Part shown: positions 34,707 through 43,796 of the stretch, piece after piece | How the letters are laid out: each line of letters begins with the position of its first letter | How positions within the stretch are numbered: position 1 is the first letter of the stretch | Origin: Glaciihabitans arcticus | GTDB taxonomy: Bacteria; Actinomycetota; Actinomycetes; Actinomycetales; Microbacteriaceae | Assembly: GCF_004310685.1 (NCBI RefSeq) | Contig: NZ_SISG01000002.1 | Coordinates: forward strand, 62,001 to 126,000 | DNA: 64,000 nt | Direction: 5' to 3' | Program-made: the position numbers and the translations under genes | Notes under the pieces: generated by a model | What the model saw: only the letters and a program-made list of their open reading frames with translations | Told to the model about the DNA's origin: nothing | Databases searched by the model: none

Positions 34707-35915
34707 TTATCCGGCGGGGTCTGCGAGCACTCCGGCGAGTGCCAGTTCGGCCGCGCCGATCATCAGCAGGTTGGAGCCGAAGGTCGAGCGGGTGATCTCC
34801 ACGTTGTCGCGTGATCCGATGATGGCCCGCCCGCGCACGGCCTCGAGAAGCCCGTCGCCGGAGACCTCGAGCAGGCTGCCGAGGAATCCGCCGAGCACGA
34901 TGAGTCGGGGGTTGAACATATTCGTGAAGCCTGCGAGCGCCACACCGAGAAAACGCAGTTGTCGTTCGACGAGCTCTCTGAGCTCCGGCGATGGCCCGGC
35001 GGCCCAGGCGGCGACGAGAGTCTCGTCGAGGGCTGCGGCCTGGCCGGGAGCGAGACCGAGAGCGTCGAGCAGGGGCGCGCGCCGTACCTCGGTTTCGAGG
35101 CATCCCGTCGCACCGCAGTGGCACAGCTCGCCCTCGCTGTTGACGAGGGTGTGGCCGAGCTCGCCGGCAAAGCCCGAGGCGCCACCGAGCAGGGTGCCGC
35201 TCGAGACGACGCCACCGCCGATGCCACTCGCTCCGCCGTTGAGGTAGATGAGGTCGTCGACGCCGCGACCGGAACCGAAGCGGGCCTCGGCGATCGCTCC
35301 CGCCGTCGCGTCGTTGGCGGCCCAGACCGGGTAGCCGGTCGCCTCCTGCAGCATGTCGGCGAGCGGCTCGTTGTGCCAGTCGAGGTGCGGCGCGAGGCTC
35401 ACGACCCCGTCGCTGACGCCCACGAGTCCGGGCACGGCGACGCCGATACCCGCAACCCGGAAGCGCTCGTCGAGCTCGCCGCGCATGCCCGCCACCACGG
35501 CGCCCACGATATTGACCACCTCGCGAGCCGAGGGAACGCGCACGTTGTCGTATCGCACGGTGCGCAGCACGCGGTGGCCGAGGGCGACGAGGCCGATGGT
35601 GACGGCGTCGAGTTCGGGATAGACAGAGATCGCGACGAGCTTGTCGCTCGGCACGATGACGAGGCTCGGACGGCCGACCTGGTTGGTGGCGTCAGGTTCT
35701 GTCTCGAGAACAAGACCGAGCTGCACGAGCTCGGCGACAAGAGCGGCGATGGTAGAGCGGTTCAACGAAGTGCGGCGCGTGAGTTCAGCGCGCGAGACGG
35801 AGCCCTCGGCGTGCACAAGACCCAGCACGATCGAGAGATTGTGGCGACGAACAACATCGAGGTTGTTTCCGCGTACATCCCCGGGGGCGCGCGGTGAAAC
35901 GGGCTGTCGAGCCAT
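34707..35915 (-). CDS. ROK-family transcriptional regulator
   Basis: The 402-residue regulator has an N-terminal winged helix (SRAELTRRTSLNRSTIAALV, about 40-75) and a sugar-kinase-like ROK domain with GVAVPGLVG, YLNGGASGIGGGVV, GFAGELGHTLV and the zinc motif CHCGATGCLETEV. It resembles XylR/NagC-type repressors and is a close paralogue of the regulator at 42557-43768, about 8 kb away. The ATG follows AGGGGTGA. Sugar ligand and targets are unknown; the carbohydrate cluster to its right is the likeliest target. Repression of the co-oriented MFS gene is less expected. Confidence 0.88.
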   Translation of the reverse strand: MARQPVSPRAPGDVRGNNLDVVRRHNLSIVLGLVHAEGSVSRAELTRRTSLNRSTIAALVAELVQLGLVLETEPDATNQVGRPSLVIVPSDKLVAISVYPELDAVTIGLVALGHRVLRTVRYDNVRVPSAREVVNIVGAVVAGMRGELDERFRVAGIGVAVPGLVGVSDGVVSLAPHLDWHNEPLADMLQEATGYPVWAANDATAGAIAEARFGSGRGVDDLIYLNGGASGIGGGVVSSGTLLGGASGFAGELGHTLVNSEGELCHCGATGCLETEVRRAPLLDALGLAPGQAAALDETLVAAWAAGPSPELRELVERQLRFLGVALAGFTNMFNPRLIVLGGFLGSLLEVSGDGLLEAVRGRAIIGSRDNVEITRSTFGSNLLMIGAAELALAGVLADPAG

Positions 35916-35965
35916 AAAATCACCCCTCCCCTGCGCTACCGAAACCGGTATTTCTCGTGCACGGC

Positions 35966-35994
35966 ACAGTATCGCAAGAAAGGGGCGATTCTAA
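35966..35994 (-). promoter_or_regulatory. Candidate promoter for first ROK regulator gene
   Basis: On the minus strand TTAGAA (35994-35989) and TACTGT (35971-35966) are 17 bases apart. In the predicted leader, TACCG and CGGTA (35937-35950) form an inverted repeat around AAAC that might serve autoregulation. Confidence 0.4.
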
Positions 35995-36003
35995 ATTGAG
36001 GAT

Positions 36004-36558
36004 TCAGCGGGAGACGAGCTCTCCGGCCGCGCGAGTGGTCGCACGTCGTCGCAGCCGCAGGGCGAGCAGCACGAGGGCCGTCACGACGAGGAGTGCGCTG
36101 ATCGTGAGCACCCACGGGAACATGGGCGGAGTGGCATCCGGAGCCACCGGCACCACCTGTTCGCCCACGATGGGCTCCGCCAACGGAGCGACGACGATCT
36201 CGGTCGACGCCGTCGCCGCGCTCGGGGTGGTGACCTCGACGGTGACGATCCAGGTACCCTCCTCGAGCACCGGTGACTCGGTGACCCAGACGCCCACACC
36301 CTCGGCGGAGGAGACCAGCTGAACCGGACCGACCTTCTTGCCCGAGGCGGACGTGGCCGTGAGCACCGGGTCGACGAGCTCCTCGACGGGATGCCCGTCG
36401 CGTTCGAAGGTCGGGGTGACGGATACGCCACCCGCGCCGTCGGTGACCACCTGCAGGTGGATCGCGCCGCCGTGGGCCGCGGCGGGGAGCGCCACCCCCA
36501 CGAGCAGCGCCCCCGCCGCGACGATCGTCACGATCATGCGGACCAGTGTTCGCATCAT
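36004..36558 (-). CDS. Secreted, membrane-anchored protein coupled to the giant ThuA protein
   Basis: The 184-residue product has an N-terminal signal (MMRTLVRMIVTIVAAGALLV ending at AAAHGG), an Ig-like or CopC/YtkA-like beta domain (about 33-130: TPTFERDGHPVEELVDPVL, WIVTVEVTT), a Pro-rich spacer, one membrane helix (about 148-168) and a basic tail LRLRRRATTR. It is thus displayed on the outer face of the membrane with a short cytoplasmic tail. I cannot place it firmly in a family; the AHGG after the signal could bind copper as in CopC relatives. The start overlaps the stop of the 1,925-residue protein gene as ATGA, so the two are made together. Confidence 0.7.
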   Translation of the reverse strand: MMRTLVRMIVTIVAAGALLVGVALPAAAHGGAIHLQVVTDGAGGVSVTPTFERDGHPVEELVDPVLTATSASGKKVGPVQLVSSAEGVGVWVTESPVLEEGTWIVTVEVTTPSAATASTEIVVAPLAEPIVGEQVVPVAPDATPPMFPWVLTISALLVVTALVLLALRLRRRATTRAAGELVSR

Positions 36559-39500
36559 CGACGCTTCACCGTCACCGTGATCGAACCGGTCTTGCTGCCG
36601 GCCACCCCGTCGCTGCCGGAGTAGTGCACGGTCAGCTTATGCGTCCCGATCGGCAGTCCCTTGGCGAGACTGACCTTGGCGACACCGTTCACTACCGAGA
36701 AACCGGAGGCCACGACCTTCGTGCCCTTCTTGATGGTGATGGTTCCGGTGACCGGCGCCGAGGAGGTCACCTTGACAGTGAACACGTGCCGGGTGCCGCT
36801 GTAGACGATCTTCTTGACCACCTTGGCCGTCACCTTGGAGGTCGCCTTCACAACGGTCACCTCGACGGTATCGGTGGATGCCTCGAACACCGCGTCACCC
36901 GAGTAGCGCACGCTCAGCGTGCTCACCCCTGGCAGCAGCGCTGTGCGGTTGACCGCGACGGTAGCTCGACCGTTCACGAGGACTGCGGTGCCGACCGACA
37001 CGTTGCCGAGCACCACGTCCACCGATCCGGTCGGTGTGGCGCCCGGGCCGCTGACCCGAACCGTGACCGAGTGTGCGGCGCCGTAGACGACCTTGCCCGA
37101 GGCAGCGAGCGCCGCCGTCGCGCTCGGCGTCAGCACGATGCCGACCGCGGGAACGGTCGCTGCGTTGGTCGCCTCGACGTTGCCCGCCTTGTCCACCGCA
37201 CGGAACTTCACGGTGCTGAGGGCGTCGCCGACCACAACCGGTGCCGTGTAGGGCAGCCAGGCGGTGTCGCCCTGCGAGTACTCGATACGGGCGAGCCCGC
37301 TGCCCGCGTCTGCGGCGCGCAACGTGACCGAACGCGCAACCTCATCCACTGTCGCACTGGAGACCGGCGCATCGGTGTCGATCTTGAAGGTGACGGTGGC
37401 CTCGTCGGTCGCGTCACCGCCCGACGTCGCGCGGTAGGCGAGCGAGTGACTGCCCGACTCGGAGACGATCACCGGGGTGGTGTACTCCTGCCAGATGCCG
37501 CCGTCGAGCGCGAACTCGCGGTAGACGGTGTCGAGGCCGCCCTCGGTGGCGAGGGTGACTGAGACATCACCGTCGTACCAGCCGGAGGCCGTCGGAGCCG
37601 CAGGATCAACGGTCGCCGTCACGGTCAGCGGTGCGGCGGGCGGGACTACCCGGAAGTACTCGAACCCAACGGTGCCGACCGCGGTCTGAACGGGAGCGCC
37701 GAGGGCGAAAAGCCCGATCTTCGCGTTGTTCAGGCCCGGGTTGGTGAGCGTCTGGGCGAACTGTGTCCAGTCCGTTCCGTTCGCGCTGTGCCAGCCCGTG
37801 ACGACGTTGCCGGTCTTGCCGAGTCGCAGGTACACGATCGCGTTCTCCGGCTCGTCGGCGTTCTGCTGCGGCTCCTGCACTACTCCGTTAATCTCGCTCC
37901 GCAGCTCCAGGTTGCGGGTGATGGCGCTGCCCGCGGTGTTGGTAGAGAGGATGTCGAGCTTCACGTAGTTGTCGTCGTCCGCGTGCAGGATGATTCCGCC
38001 CTGCTGGTACTGGCGGTCGAGCAGGCTTCCGTCGACCTTGGTCTCGACTACCCAGTCGCCCTCGGGCTGGTCCTGGAGCACGAAGTTGCGAGCCCCGGTG
38101 TCAGCGCCGTAGATGTCGAGCGGGCTGGTGTCGATGCGCAGCGATCCATCGGAGACGCGGTAGTCGCCCGCGCTCTCGCGCAGCACCTGCCAGCGGCAGC
38201 CGTTGAGGCTGGTTCCGTCGAACTCGTCGTCGGGGCCGGCGACTGCCGTCTCGTCGGGCGTGATCGTGAACCAGTCGAACTCGGCGTTGATGATGCCCGG
38301 CAGCGAACCGCTGTTCGCAAAGGACGTCAGGCCGATCTTCGGGTTCGCGATCGCGGTGAAGTCCGGGCTGGCCGGCAGCGACGTGTAGTCGATGCCGTTG
38401 TCCGAGTACGAACCGGTGATCGTCGTGCCGTTGCTGGTGAGGCGCAGGTAGACGGTGTCGGGGAACGCGGTACCGAGATTGGAGCTGTTGGTCTCGGTTG
38501 CCGTGCCGCCCTTCTCGATGGCGAACTGGATCACACGCTGGGCGGCGTCAGGGGCGGCACTGCGACCCTGGATCACCATCTTCACGTAGTTATTGTCATC
38601 GCCGTAGACGATGAGTCCGGCCTGCTGGTACTGGGCACGAGCAGGGATAGTGACCTTGGTGGTCGCCTGCCACGCACCGGACTGCAGGGGCTGCAGCACG
38701 ATGTTGCTGACGGTTCCCGGGTCGGTGCCGTAGATGTCGGTCTTCGACGCGGGGATCACCAGGTGTCCGTTGTCGACGGCGATGTCCTGGTTGCGGCGGA
38801 TGACCGTCGGCCAGCGTTCCTCATCGAGCACAGTGCCGTCGAAGCCGTCTGAGCGACCCTGGAGGCACATACCGGTGAGCGGGTCGGTGACGATGACCGT
38901 CACGTACTTCTCCTGGTAGGCGCCGAGGGCGTCTGTGGCACGAACGGTCAGGCGGTAGGTGCCCGGTGTCGTGTAGGTGAAGGACTGGGCTGCGGTGCCG
39001 ACCTCGAGGCCCGCACCCTCTCCCTTGTTCCACCTGTAGACGAGGGACGCCGTGTCGCCGTCGGGGTCGGTAGCCGTTGCCTCGGCATCCACAACGAGCG
39101 GGGCCGGGCCGGCGAGAGGCGAGGCATCCAGTGCCAGCGTCGGTCGCACGTTGGAGGTGACTCCTGCGCCGCTCACCTCGAGCCAGTTGACGTTCACGCC
39201 GCCATTCAGCAGCACGAAGAACAGTCCGCCGGTGCCGGTCGGCACCACGTCGGGCAGGGTAAGGCTGAAGTCCTGGTAAGCCTGCCAGCCGCCCGTGTTG
39301 GTGATGGTGAACTGACCGAGCTCGGTACCGGTCGGCGAGCCCCAGCGCGCCGAGACGATGCCGGTCTCATTGGGGTTGGCCGCACGCAGGGTGAGCGTCT
39401 CGATGTTGAGCAGGCTCGCGGGCTCGTGAGCCCACCAGTCGTTGGTCTCGACGAAGCCGATGTTGCTGCCTCCGCCTGCCGTGTCGCTCGTGGTCTCGAT

Positions 39501-42332
39501 GCGCACCCCGTCGTCGGGGCCGCCGGTGCCGCCCACGCGTCCGGTCGAGGTGAAGAACTCCGACTGCAGTCGCTTCGGCTGCAGCACCTGGAGCGCGAAG
39601 CCCTGGAGGGGCACGTTCGCGGCTCCACCGTCGTCGGTGTAACGGGCCTCGACGACCCAGAACAGGTTCGCCTCGGCGCCGTGTCCGTCATCGCGGGAGG
39701 TCTGCAGGAATCCCTCGCAGCCCTCGAGCTCCTCCATGGGGTGGGCGTGCGAGTCGTGGCCGAGGGCGGGTGTCAGCGTGACGGCGTCACAGTCGAAATC
39801 GCCGTCGGGGTCGACGACCGACACCTCGTAGCGCACCTGGTCGCCGAATTCGAAGAATCCGCCGTCGTCGGGGAAGTTGATCGTCACCACCGGCCGCTGG
39901 TTGCCCACGACGATCGTCACGTTAGCGGTCGCCGTCTTGCCGTCCGAGTCGGTCACGAGCAGCTGGGCGGTGTATTCGCCGTTCAGCTGGTAGGTGTGCG
40001 TCGGGTTCGGGGTACTCACGGGGTCGGAGCCGTCGCCGAACGTCCACTGCAGGGTGATCGGCTTCGAGAGAGGATGACGTGTACCGGTCGAATCGAACTT
40101 CACGGTGAGCGGTCCGGCGCCATCGGTCACGTCGGCCGAGCCCCTGGCGATCGGCGACGGGTCACCCTTGGTGTAGTTGACCTTGTAGATGCCCGAGTCG
40201 TCGTTGTTGCCACCGAAGCCCGAGCCCCAGTCGATCACGTAGAGCGCACCGTCGGGTCCGAACTGGAAGTCCATCGGACGCGCCCAGCCGGCGTTGTTGT
40301 CGAAGATTCCGGGCAGGATTCGGTTGATGTCGACGACGGTGTCGCCGGTGGGGGTGTCGAGCTGGAACGAGTACATCTTGCCCTGGTTCCACTCACCGAA
40401 GAGAGCCTTGCCGTCCCAGTACTCGGGCCACTTGACGTCGGAGTCGAGGTCCTCGTCGAAGCGGTAGACGGGACCGCCCATGGGCGCTCCACCTCCACCG
40501 ATCTCGGGGAAGAGCGGGTTGGTGCCGTAGCCGTACCAGACCGTTGCGGACTTGGCCGGCGGCAGGTTCGTGAGACCGGTGTTGTTCGGAGAGTTGTTCA
40601 CGAGGGCGTTCGGGTTGAAGACGGCACCCGAGGCGTTCGTCTCGAAGTTGAAGTCGTTGTAGCAGGTGTTCGAGTGGCAGTACGGCCAGCCGTAGTTGCC
40701 GGCCTCGGTGAGCAGGTTCCACTCGACGCGGCCGTCCGGTCCGCGTGTGGCGCTCGCCGCGTTGGAGTCGGGGCCGTAGTCGGCGACGATGATGTTGTTC
40801 GTCTTCGGATCGATACCGATGCGGAACGGGTTACGGAATCCCATGCCATAGATCTCGGGACGCGTGAGGGCCGTGTTCGCCGCGAACAGGTTGCCGGCGG
40901 GCACGGTGTAGGTGCCGTCATCCTGGGGCGTGATGCGCAGCACCTTGCCGCGAAGGTCGTTGGTGTTACCGGAGGAGCGCTGGGCGTCGTAGTCCTCGTG
41001 GCCCACGCGCTCGTCGATCGGGTTGAAGCCCGAGGACTCGAACGGATTGGTGTTGTCACCGGTGACGAGGATCAGGTTGCCCTCGTTGTCGAACTCCATG
41101 TCGCCGCCGGCGTGGCAGCAGGTATTGCGCTGCGTGACGACCTTGAGCAGGTACTTCTCGGTGTTCAGTGCCGCGGTCTTCGAGGTGAAGTCGTAGGTGA
41201 AGCGGCTGAGCCTGTTGTGCGGACCTTCACTACCGACCGCCGATGGACCCCAGTACGCGTAGATCCAGCCGTTGGTGGTGAAGTCGGGGTCGAGGATGAT
41301 GCCGAGCAGCCCGTCTTCGTTGGCGATCGTGACCGGGAGGGTCATGACGGTGGTGGTGACATTGGTGGTCGGGTCGATGAGGCGCAGCCGGCCGTCGCGC
41401 TCGGCGTAGAACACCGATCCGTCGTCGGCCACGTCGAGGAGCATCGGGTTGGAGGTGTTCTCGTCGAGCGGCACGAGCTCGTAGCTCGAGGTCTGCGAGG
41501 CGCCGCAGCTGGCGGCTACTACTCCGGCCGCGGTCTCGATGCCGCCGAGGAGGTGGGTGAGGAACGCGGCTTCGGTGTACGAGGCCTCGGTGTGGCCGAG
41601 CCCGGTGTACCAGCTGCGTCCGCCATCGAAGTCCTGGCACCACGCGATGGGGTGCTCGGCACCGTCGGCGCCGCCCTGGTAGCTCTTCTCATCAAGGGAG
41701 AGCAGCACGTGGATCTTGTCGCGGTCCTGGTTACGGATGTTGTACCACTCATCGAAGCGCTGCCAGGTGTCTCCGAGGTGCGCCGTCGACGGGTGCACGT
41801 GGTCTTCCACCTTGATCGTCGCATTCTGCTGGTCGGGGTGGCTCTCGAAGTAGCCGCCGACGAGCTGGCGGTACCAGTCCCAGTCGTATTCGGTGTCGGT
41901 CGCCGAGTGCAGTCCGACGAAGCCGCCGCCGCCCTGGATGTACGCCTCGAAGGCGGCCTGCTGTGTGGGGTCGAGCACGTCGCCGGTCGTCGAGTTGAAC
42001 ACCACGGCGTCGAATTCTGCGAGCCCGGCCTCGGTGAAGCGGGCCGCGTCGGAGTCGATGACCACATCGAAGTTGTTGGCGGCACCGAGGGCGACGATGG
42101 CCTGCTCGGCCTCATCCCGCGCACTGTGCGCGAAGCCCGCTGTCTTCGAGAAGACCAGCACCTTGAAGTCTCCCGCTGCGGCGGCTTCTACTGCCGGAGC
42201 GGCCGGCGCGGCAGCGGCAGGCTGGGCCGACGCTGCCTGCGAGACGGGTACAAGTACCGAGAGGGACAGGGCGAGGCTGGCTACGAGAGCGAGCGGCCTT
42301 GTCAGGATCGTGCGGCCGGAAAAAGTGAACAC
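36555..42332 (-). CDS. Giant secreted ThuA / sugar-dehydrogenase-like / PKD / CBM6 multidomain protein
   Basis: The 1,925-residue product has, in order, a signal peptide (LALVASLALSLSVLVPVSQA), a ThuA-like domain (about 55-275, FKVLVFSKTAGFAHSARDEA, GFVGLHSATDTEYDW, WYTGLGHTEASY), a six-bladed glucose/sorbosone dehydrogenase-like domain (about 290-750, EDGLLGIILDPDF, CCHAGGDMEFD, YGMGFRNPFRIGIDP), a PKD domain (near 767, WTFGDGSDP), a CBM6-like module (about 927-1055), a second PKD, two concanavalin-like modules (about 1157-1360 and 1367-1565, each with DGF/DEFDGT and YQQ/GI-Y.DDDNYVK), and Ig-like domains to the end. The GTG at 42332 has GAGGAG 7 bases upstream. It is extracellular, binds carbohydrate and probably oxidises it; the electron acceptor and substrate are unknown. 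No sortase signal is seen. Confidence 0.87.
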   Translation of the reverse strand: MFTFSGRTILTRPLALVASLALSLSVLVPVSQAASAQPAAAAPAAPAVEAAAAGDFKVLVFSKTAGFAHSARDEAEQAIVALGAANNFDVVIDSDAARFTEAGLAEFDAVVFNSTTGDVLDPTQQAAFEAYIQGGGGFVGLHSATDTEYDWDWYRQLVGGYFESHPDQQNATIKVEDHVHPSTAHLGDTWQRFDEWYNIRNQDRDKIHVLLSLDEKSYQGGADGAEHPIAWCQDFDGGRSWYTGLGHTEASYTEAAFLTHLLGGIETAAGVVAASCGASQTSSYELVPLDENTSNPMLLDVADDGSVFYAERDGRLRLIDPTTNVTTTVMTLPVTIANEDGLLGIILDPDFTTNGWIYAYWGPSAVGSEGPHNRLSRFTYDFTSKTAALNTEKYLLKVVTQRNTCCHAGGDMEFDNEGNLILVTGDNTNPFESSGFNPIDERVGHEDYDAQRSSGNTNDLRGKVLRITPQDDGTYTVPAGNLFAANTALTRPEIYGMGFRNPFRIGIDPKTNNIIVADYGPDSNAASATRGPDGRVEWNLLTEAGNYGWPYCHSNTCYNDFNFETNASGAVFNPNALVNNSPNNTGLTNLPPAKSATVWYGYGTNPLFPEIGGGGAPMGGPVYRFDEDLDSDVKWPEYWDGKALFGEWNQGKMYSFQLDTPTGDTVVDINRILPGIFDNNAGWARPMDFQFGPDGALYVIDWGSGFGGNNDDSGIYKVNYTKGDPSPIARGSADVTDGAGPLTVKFDSTGTRHPLSKPITLQWTFGDGSDPVSTPNPTHTYQLNGEYTAQLLVTDSDGKTATANVTIVVGNQRPVVTINFPDDGGFFEFGDQVRYEVSVVDPDGDFDCDAVTLTPALGHDSHAHPMEELEGCEGFLQTSRDDGHGAEANLFWVVEARYTDDGGAANVPLQGFALQVLQPKRLQSEFFTSTGRVGGTGGPDDGVRIETTSDTAGGGSNIGFVETNDWWAHEPASLLNIETLTLRAANPNETGIVSARWGSPTGTELGQFTITNTGGWQAYQDFSLTLPDVVPTGTGGLFFVLLNGGVNVNWLEVSGAGVTSNVRPTLALDASPLAGPAPLVVDAEATATDPDGDTASLVYRWNKGEGAGLEVGTAAQSFTYTTPGTYRLTVRATDALGAYQEKYVTVIVTDPLTGMCLQGRSDGFDGTVLDEERWPTVIRRNQDIAVDNGHLVIPASKTDIYGTDPGTVSNIVLQPLQSGAWQATTKVTIPARAQYQQAGLIVYGDDNNYVKMVIQGRSAAPDAAQRVIQFAIEKGGTATETNSSNLGTAFPDTVYLRLTSNGTTITGSYSDNGIDYTSLPASPDFTAIANPKIGLTSFANSGSLPGIINAEFDWFTITPDETAVAGPDDEFDGTSLNGCRWQVLRESAGDYRVSDGSLRIDTSPLDIYGADTGARNFVLQDQPEGDWVVETKVDGSLLDRQYQQGGIILHADDDNYVKLDILSTNTAGSAITRNLELRSEINGVVQEPQQNADEPENAIVYLRLGKTGNVVTGWHSANGTDWTQFAQTLTNPGLNNAKIGLFALGAPVQTAVGTVGFEYFRVVPPAAPLTVTATVDPAAPTASGWYDGDVSVTLATEGGLDTVYREFALDGGIWQEYTTPVIVSESGSHSLAYRATSGGDATDEATVTFKIDTDAPVSSATVDEVARSVTLRAADAGSGLARIEYSQGDTAWLPYTAPVVVGDALSTVKFRAVDKAGNVEATNAATVPAVGIVLTPSATAALAASGKVVYGAAHSVTVRVSGPGATPTGSVDVVLGNVSVGTAVLVNGRATVAVNRTALLPGVSTLSVRYSGDAVFEASTDTVEVTVVKATSKVTAKVVKKIVYSGTRHVFTVKVTSSAPVTGTITIKKGTKVVASGFSVVNGVAKVSLAKGLPIGTHKLTVHYSGSDGVAGSKTGSITVTVKRR

Positions 42333-42407
42333 CGTTGTTCTCCTCGAGATGGTCGGGGAACCCGACACCGCAACGGAACGTCAACGGCGACAGGCTTCGT
42401 GGAGCCG

Positions 42408-42437
42408 ACGCTAGCGCCTCTATTTGTTGTTCGTCAA
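42408..42437 (-). promoter_or_regulatory. Promoter of the giant ThuA-protein gene
   Basis: On the minus strand TTGACG (42437-42432) and TAGCGT (42413-42408) are separated by 18 bases, the same layout as the ABC-F promoter. The leader would be about 69 bases. An operator-like element overlaps the -35 box (next entry). Confidence 0.5.
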
Positions 42438-42516
42438 GCAATATCAAAAGAAAGTTTCGAATTGCGGTTTTGAGCACTATAAAGTCGGGGTTTGGCTAAA
42501 TCCTGACATACAACAA
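42424..42516. promoter_or_regulatory. Inverted operator-like elements in an AT-rich promoter region
   Basis: TTGTTGTTCGTCAAG (42424-42438, plus strand) overlaps the -35 box, and TTGTTGTATGTCAGG (42516-42502, minus strand) is an inverted copy matching at 12 of 15 positions. The sequence ATCCTGACATACA (42500-42512) recurs with one change at 47436-47448 in the sugar-transporter intergenic region. ROK or LacI operators are the natural candidates. The surrounding 225 bases are notably AT-rich and hold no gene. Confidence 0.45.
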
Positions 42517-42556
42517 TTGGGTCTGGTTTCCCACCCGTTTGGGGGAGATCGACGAC

Positions 42557-43768
42557 TCAGGCGACGGGCTCTACGGCAAGCAGCAGAGGGTCTGCGAGCA
42601 CCCCGGAGAGTGCGAGTTCTGCCGCCCCGATCATCAGGATGTTAGTGCCCAGCACGGCGCGCGAGATCTGCACGACCTCGCCCGGACCGTGCAGGGACAA
42701 CGATGTGACTCGGTCGATGAGGTAGTCGGGTGCGAGCGAGAAAACCGTCGCGAGGAACCCGCCCAGGATCACCCGCTCGGGGTTGAAGACGTTCACCGCG
42801 TTGCGCAGGGCGATCGCGAGGAAGTCGAGCTGTCGATGGATCTCGGGGAGCACGAGCTCCGGGGTCCCCGCGTGCAGCGCGGCTTCGACGACCTCGAGAT
42901 CGGCGCCTGCCAGTCCGACGAGCCGCTGGAGGCGAGCAAGCGAGACCTCGGTTTCGAGACATCCACTCGCACCACAATGGCAGGCCACACCCGCCGAGTT
43001 GACGAGCGTGTGGCCGAGTTCGCCGGCATAGCCGTTGCGGCCCGTGCGCAGCACACCGTTGCTGATGACCCCGCCGCCGATGCCGCTCGCGCCGCCGTTC
43101 AGGTAGATGAGGTCGTGCGAGCCCTTGCCCGCACCGAACAGCAGCTCGGCTCCTGCGCCGAGCGAGGCGTCGTTGGCCGCGCTCACCGCGAAGCCCGTCG
43201 CCTCGGCGATCATGGCCGCGATCGGCTCGTCGCGCCAGCCGAGGTGCGGTGCGTAGCTCACCACGCCGTCGTCGGCCCGCGTGAGCCCGGGCACGGCGAC
43301 CCCGATGCCGACGATGCGATAGCTCTGCTCGAGCTCCGTGCGCATACCCTCGACTATCGCCGCCGTGATGTTGGCGACCTCGCGTGCCGACGGAGCCTGC
43401 TCGGTCGCGAACCGGATCTTGCGGATCACTTCGCCGCCCAGCCCGACCAGCCCGATCGTCACGGCATCGATCTCGGGGTTCACCGCGATCGCAGCTGTGG
43501 ATGACGTCGCGCGCACCGTCGGGCTCGGCCTGCCGATCTGTGCCGGCGTGGCCGCCGCCGTCTCGTAGACGAGCCCGAGCTCGCCGAGGTGGGCGACGAG
43601 CGTGGCGATGGTGGAGCGATTGAGTCCGGTCATGCGCGTGATCTCGGCGCGACTGAGCGCGCCCGAGTGGTGCACGAGCGAGAGCACAAGGGAGAGGTTT
43701 GCCCGCCTGGTCGTCTCGCTGGAGCTCGCGCTCCCGTGTCGACCCACGACGGGGGCGTCCCCCGACAT
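42557..43768 (-). CDS. ROK-family transcriptional regulator (second)
   Basis: The 403-residue protein begins MSGDAPVVGRHGSASSSETT and has a winged helix (SRAEITRMTGLNRSTIATLV) followed by the ROK domain with GIGVAVPGLTRADDG, YLNGGASGIGGGVI, GYAGELGHTLV and CHCGASGCLETEV (zinc site). It shares long identical stretches with the regulator at 34707-35915. It lies between the giant secreted-protein gene and the sugar isomerase, all on the minus strand, and should repress one or both in the absence of a sugar ligand. The ATG at 43768 is preferred; a GTG directly before it is possible. The isomerase gene ends 28 bases upstream. Confidence 0.88.
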   Translation of the reverse strand: MSGDAPVVGRHGSASSSETTRRANLSLVLSLVHHSGALSRAEITRMTGLNRSTIATLVAHLGELGLVYETAAATPAQIGRPSPTVRATSSTAAIAVNPEIDAVTIGLVGLGGEVIRKIRFATEQAPSAREVANITAAIVEGMRTELEQSYRIVGIGVAVPGLTRADDGVVSYAPHLGWRDEPIAAMIAEATGFAVSAANDASLGAGAELLFGAGKGSHDLIYLNGGASGIGGGVISNGVLRTGRNGYAGELGHTLVNSAGVACHCGASGCLETEVSLARLQRLVGLAGADLEVVEAALHAGTPELVLPEIHRQLDFLAIALRNAVNVFNPERVILGGFLATVFSLAPDYLIDRVTSLSLHGPGEVVQISRAVLGTNILMIGAAELALSGVLADPLLLAVEPVA

Positions 43769-43796
43769 CACCACGTCATCCCCGCCGCGACTCGCC

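Noticed and set aside
33358-35247. 629-codon plus-strand frame across the MFS and ROK genes
   Set aside because: Glu/Arg/His-rich shadow of two genes with clear families on the opposite strand.
39426-42473. 1,015-codon plus-strand frame opposite the giant ThuA gene
   Set aside because: Its composition is typical of the complement of a GC-rich gene; it shows no domains, while the sense strand has recognisable domains throughout.
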